17,599 nt of DNA from Lichenicola sp964249735 (GTDB lineage Bacteria > Pseudomonadota > Alphaproteobacteria > Acetobacterales > Acetobacteraceae), in contig CAXUDP010000080.1 of NCBI GenBank assembly GCA_964249735.1, forward strand, positions 1 through 17,599, in the 5' to 3' direction. Positions 15,202-17,599 of the stretch are shown here, piece by piece. The notes below the pieces were generated by a model that was not told where the DNA came from, ran no database searches, and saw nothing but the letters and a program-made list of their open reading frames with translations. How positions within the stretch are numbered: position 1 is the stretch's first letter; each line of letters opens with the position of its first letter. Position numbers and translations under genes: made by a program.

Positions 15202-16248
15202 TCAGGAAGCGATGCCGAGCTTCTGGCAGGCGGACGCGTAGGCGGACGTGCAAAGCTGGGCGGGGGTCTGGATCCCCTTGTCGATGATCTCGGCCTTCAG
15301 GTTCTTCGCGGTGATGATCGTGGGCGTGAACAACTGCGTGGGGGTCCCGAACAGGGTGGTCTGCCCGGCCGGCTTGCTGCCGGACAGCAGCTTGTTCGCG
15401 ATGCCCGCCGCGGCGGCGGCGACGATCTCGGACGGCTTGGAGATGGTGTTGTACTCGTCGCCGGCGATGATGAGCTGCAGCCCGGCAATGGTGGCGTCGT
15501 TGCCGGTGACCGGCGGCACCGGGTTCACGCCCGCCGCCTTGAACGCGGCGATGGCGCCGCCGCCGGTGCCGTCGTTGGCGGCCACCACGCCGAGGATCTT
15601 GCCGCGGAAGCGGGTGATCTGGCCGCTGGCCCATTCCTGCGCCTTCGGGGGCGCCCAGTCCGGGGTGTCGTACTCGGCCAGCGTGCTGTAGCCGCTGTTC
15701 GCCAGGCCCTGGTGGATGCCGTCGCGGATCAGGCCGGCGGCGGCGTCGGTGGGCGAGCCGTTGATCTCCAGCAGGCCGCCCGAGCCGGGCTGCACGTTGT
15801 TGGCCTTCAGGTCCTCCACCAGCGAGGTGGCGATCATGCGGCCGATGCCCTTGTTGTCGAAGGACACGTAGAAGTCGGCAGGGGTCGAGGGGATCGGCCG
15901 ATCGTAGGCCACCACCTTGACGCCGCGGGCGTGGGCGATATGCACCAGCGCTGCGGCAGCCGACGAGTCCACGGGGTCGAGCACCACCACCTTGGCGCCC
16001 TGGGCGATCACCGAGTTGAACTGCTGCTGCTGCTGCTGGGCGTCGGCGTTGGCGTTCTGGTAGATCACCTTGCAGGACGGGCAGTCCTTCGCCATCGCGG
16101 CCTTGAAGCCGGGGAAGTCGTGCTGCTCGTAGCGGGTCGAGGCCTGGTCGGGCATCAGGAACGCCACCGTGCCCGAGCGGGCAGCGTGGGCGGCGGGACC
16201 GAGAACAACAACGGCGGCGAGTCCGGCGGCGACAGCGAATGGTCTCAT
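15202..16248 (-). CDS. Periplasmic sugar/polyol-binding protein (XylF/ribose type)
   Basis: This encodes a 348-residue exported binding protein. Its signal peptide covers residues about 1-22 (hydrophobic AVAAGLAAVVVLG core, AHA cleavage site). The mature part is a two-lobe periplasmic-binding fold of the ribose/xylose class: ANADAQQQQQQFNSVIAQGAK, then VVVLDPVD, AYDRPIPS and SFDNKGIG, which recall XylF, and later AANDGTGGGAI. The run of six Gln is encoded partly by a (CTG)5 tract on the plus strand. Two Cys pairs are present (CPSC and the C-terminal CTSAYASAC) and may form disulfides. The ATG at 16248 is preceded by GGAAGGAAG and AGGA. A longer frame to 16521 runs across the promoter and is rejected. 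It is the first gene of the operon, so it likely receives ribitol or a related pentitol for the downstream ABC components. Confidence 0.9.
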   Translation of the reverse strand: MRPFAVAAGLAAVVVLGPAAHAARSGTVAFLMPDQASTRYEQHDFPGFKAAMAKDCPSCKVIYQNANADAQQQQQQFNSVIAQGAKVVVLDPVDSSAAAALVHIAHARGVKVVAYDRPIPSTPADFYVSFDNKGIGRMIATSLVEDLKANNVQPGSGGLLEINGSPTDAAAGLIRDGIHQGLANSGYSTLAEYDTPDWAPPKAQEWASGQITRFRGKILGVVAANDGTGGGAIAAFKAAGVNPVPPVTGNDATIAGLQLIIAGDEYNTISKPSEIVAAAAAGIANKLLSGSKPAGQTTLFGTPTQLFTPTIITAKNLKAEIIDKGIQTPAQLCTSAYASACQKLGIAS

Positions 16249-16307
16249 GGATCCTGCTTCCTTCCCTGGGTTAGGAGGGCGGATCGCACCTGTCTGCGGG
16301 ACGTCGC

Positions 16308-16332
16308 CGTCCGTGCCGTCGCGGCACGGACG
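16308..16332 (-). promoter_or_regulatory. Leader hairpin upstream of the binding-protein gene
   Basis: CGTCCGTGCCG (16308-16318), a 3-nt loop, then CGGCACGGACG (16322-16332) form a perfect 11-bp stem. It sits about 60 bp before the binding-protein start, so it would lie in the 5' untranslated leader if transcription begins near the operator region. It may stabilise or modulate the leader; no known riboswitch is recognised. Confidence 0.4.
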
Positions 16333-16406
16333 ATCCTCTCGAGCCCGCCGGGGTTTGCCCCGATTTCGAGCCCGACTCTCCTCCCGCGTCCGGCCGTTTC
16401 CCGCAC

Positions 16407-16422
16407 GCTCCATCGGTTGAGC
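16407..16422. promoter_or_regulatory. Second LacI-type operator-like site (imperfect)
   Basis: GCTCCATCGGTTGAGC is centred on CG (16414/16415) and pairs at six of eight positions. It contains ATCGGTTGAGCA, which repeats 11 of 12 bases of the stronger site centred 23 bp away. It is plausibly an auxiliary operator for the same repressor, but the symmetry alone would not be convincing. Confidence 0.4.
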
Positions 16423-16428
16423 AAGCCG

Positions 16429-16446
16429 TGCACAATCGATTGAGCA
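16429..16446. promoter_or_regulatory. Main LacI-type operator-like palindrome
   Basis: TGCACAATCGATTGAGCA is an 18-bp palindrome with eight of nine pairs matched and the CG centre typical of LacI/GalR operators. It lies in the divergent region, 11 bp before the regulator start and about 180 bp before the binding-protein start. The regulator could therefore repress both itself and the transport operon from here. Confidence 0.6.
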
Positions 16447-16456
16447 TCCTTGTGGC

Positions 16457-17563
16457 ATGAAGGTGAGAGTGTCAAGAAGCCCGGACATGGCTTCACGAAA
16501 ACTGGCGCGACGCGTCACCATCTACGACGTTGCCACCAAGCTCGGCACCTCGCCGAGCGCGGTCAGCGCCGTGCTCAACGGCACCTGGCGCAAGCGGCGG
16601 ATCAGCCAGTCGCTGGCCAGCCGTATAGAGGCTGCCGCCGAGGCCGCCGGCTATGCCGTAAATCTGCAGGCCGCGGGGTTGCGTCGCGACCGTTCCGGCA
16701 TCGTCGGCATGATCCTGCCCAAATACGATAACCGTTATTTCGGAGAGATCGCGGAGCGCTTCGAGGCAATGGCTCGCGCCCGGCACCTGTTCCCGATCAT
16801 CACCTGCACCATGCGAGACCCGAAATTGGAGGTCAAGGCAGCAAAGACCATGGTCTCGCATCAGGTGGACTGGCTGGTGGCGACCGGCGCCACCAATCCC
16901 GACGGCATCGCCGATCTGTGCGCCGCCGCCGGCGTGCAAACGTTCAACCTCGATCTTCCGGGCACCAAGGCACCCTCGATCATTTCGGACAACTTTACCG
17001 GAGCGTTGGAGCTGACACGAAAGGTGCTCGATGCGTGCGAAGCCGAGTTCGGCATCACGGACCCGATGCTGTTCGTGGGCGGCCGGGCCACCGACCACAA
17101 CACGCGCGAGCGCCTGCGCGGCTTCCAAGCCGCCCACGCTGAGCGAGGCCTGCGCGTGCCGTCCAAGTTCGTGCTGGTCGGCGGCTACGCGGCGGAAAAG
17201 GCGGAAAGCGCTCTCGAACGTCTTGCTGCGCGGCAACCGACGTTTCCAACTGGCTTCTTCGTGAACTCCACCATCTCCCTCGAGGGCGTGGTCCGCTGGC
17301 TTCGCGGCCACGGAGCAGCCGCTCCCCCGGTGCGGCTGGGTTGCTTTGACTTCGATCCTTTCGCTGAGCTCCTTGAAGAAACGGTCGCCATGGTCAGGCA
17401 GGATGTGGACGGCCTGCTCGCCGCGCTTTTTCGCCTCATCGACGGGCAGGTTCCTACGGACGTTGGCACGACATCCGGCACCGATACAGCTCCGGTGATC
17501 CTTATCCCACCGCTGAGCCCGGTACACTTCAGGACTGGGGAGAGTCGGGCATTGTCACGTTGA
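16457..17563 (+). CDS. LacI-family transcriptional regulator of the ribitol operon
   Basis: This encodes a 368-residue repressor-type protein. The LacI helix-turn-helix lies at about residues 20-42 (VTIYDVATKLGTSPSAVSAV followed by LNG), with a hinge-like segment up to about 78. A periplasmic-binding-protein-like sensor domain follows from SGIVGMILP to about residue 350. The start is uncertain: ATG 16457 gives an 11-residue extension before Met11 (ATG 16487, MASRKLARRVT), and neither has a strong Shine-Dalgarno. It is divergent from the binding-protein gene with about 200 bp between, and two operator-like palindromes lie just upstream. It likely represses the transporter and rbtD genes until ribitol or a derivative binds; the ligand is inferred from context only. 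Confidence 0.9.
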   Translation: MKVRVSRSPDMASRKLARRVTIYDVATKLGTSPSAVSAVLNGTWRKRRISQSLASRIEAAAEAAGYAVNLQAAGLRRDRSGIVGMILPKYDNRYFGEIAERFEAMARARHLFPIITCTMRDPKLEVKAAKTMVSHQVDWLVATGATNPDGIADLCAAAGVQTFNLDLPGTKAPSIISDNFTGALELTRKVLDACEAEFGITDPMLFVGGRATDHNTRERLRGFQAAHAERGLRVPSKFVLVGGYAAEKAESALERLAARQPTFPTGFFVNSTISLEGVVRWLRGHGAAAPPVRLGCFDFDPFAELLEETVAMVRQDVDGLLAALFRLIDGQVPTDVGTTSGTDTAPVILIPPLSPVHFRTGESRALSR

Positions 17564-17599
17564 GGCCGTCTACCCCGGTGTAGCGGGAGGGGGCAGGCT
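17564..17599. other. Window edge after the regulator gene
   Basis: These 36 bases follow the regulator stop. No gene start or convincing terminator is visible before the window ends. Confidence 0.4.

Noticed and set aside
13013..15634. Very long minus-strand frame suggesting an 873-residue permease fusion
   Set aside because: Only the part from ATG 14290 is permease-like. The upstream part is an out-of-frame shadow of the ATPase gene, and the ATGA overlap fixes the start.
16021..16041. CTG triplet tract as a possible microsatellite
   Set aside because: It encodes part of a Gln run at a position where related binding proteins are also Gln-rich, so it is normal coding sequence.
14278..16443. 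Plus-strand open frame of 721 codons across the ABC operon
   Set aside because: It is the antisense of the ATPase and binding-protein genes and crosses their intergenic hairpin. Its composition is low-complexity Gly/Arg/Val.
1..17599. CRISPR array, tRNA or rRNA genes
   Set aside because: No regularly spaced direct repeats, cloverleaf-like segments or conserved rRNA stretches were seen by eye on either strand.

Overview
The window is GC-rich, densely coding DNA with strong third-position GC bias. The gene families point to an alphaproteobacterium, most plausibly a Rhodospirillales/Acetobacteraceae-like environmental bacterium. That placement is inferred from gene families and style only: there is no rRNA or other phylogenetic marker. 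I saw no tRNA, rRNA or CRISPR array.

Layout. (1) 138-578, minus: a small YdcZ/DUF606-type DMT membrane transporter. (2) 1038-3937, plus: a translationally coupled pair. The first gene is an unusual fusion of an alpha/beta hydrolase with a gluconate 2-dehydrogenase subunit 3-like domain. The second is a GMC flavoprotein dehydrogenase carrying a ferredoxin-spaced cysteine cluster. (3) about 3987-4490: a scar of nested insertion-sequence remnants, with an IS21-family end and istB tail lying inside a broken IS6-type transposase gene. (4) 4727-11785, plus: a secreted YVTN-propeller/phosphoesterase, an OmpR-type response regulator with its histidine kinase, and a TonB-dependent outer-membrane receptor. 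(5) 11786-12265: about 480 bp without a recognisable gene. (6) 12266-16248, minus: a four-gene operon of substrate-binding protein, ABC ATPase, ABC permease and ribitol 2-dehydrogenase, with a divergent LacI-family regulator at 16457-17563.

How the parts may work together. Block 4 looks like a self-contained phosphorus or organophosphate scavenging module: an exported phosphatase-like enzyme, an outer-membrane importer and a dedicated two-component system. The same tandem element, CGTCAGG-N4-CGTCAGG (two 7-mers on an 11-bp period, the architecture of a Pho box), occurs before the phosphoesterase and at the TonB-receptor start. A diverged Pho-box-like copy sits upstream of the response regulator. 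These shared sites are the most interesting signal in the window. Block 6 is a pentitol (probably ribitol) uptake and oxidation operon. It is likely repressed by the divergent LacI protein through two CG-centred operator-like palindromes, but no ribulokinase is present in the window. Block 2 is an orphan redox pair with no cytochrome subunit alongside.
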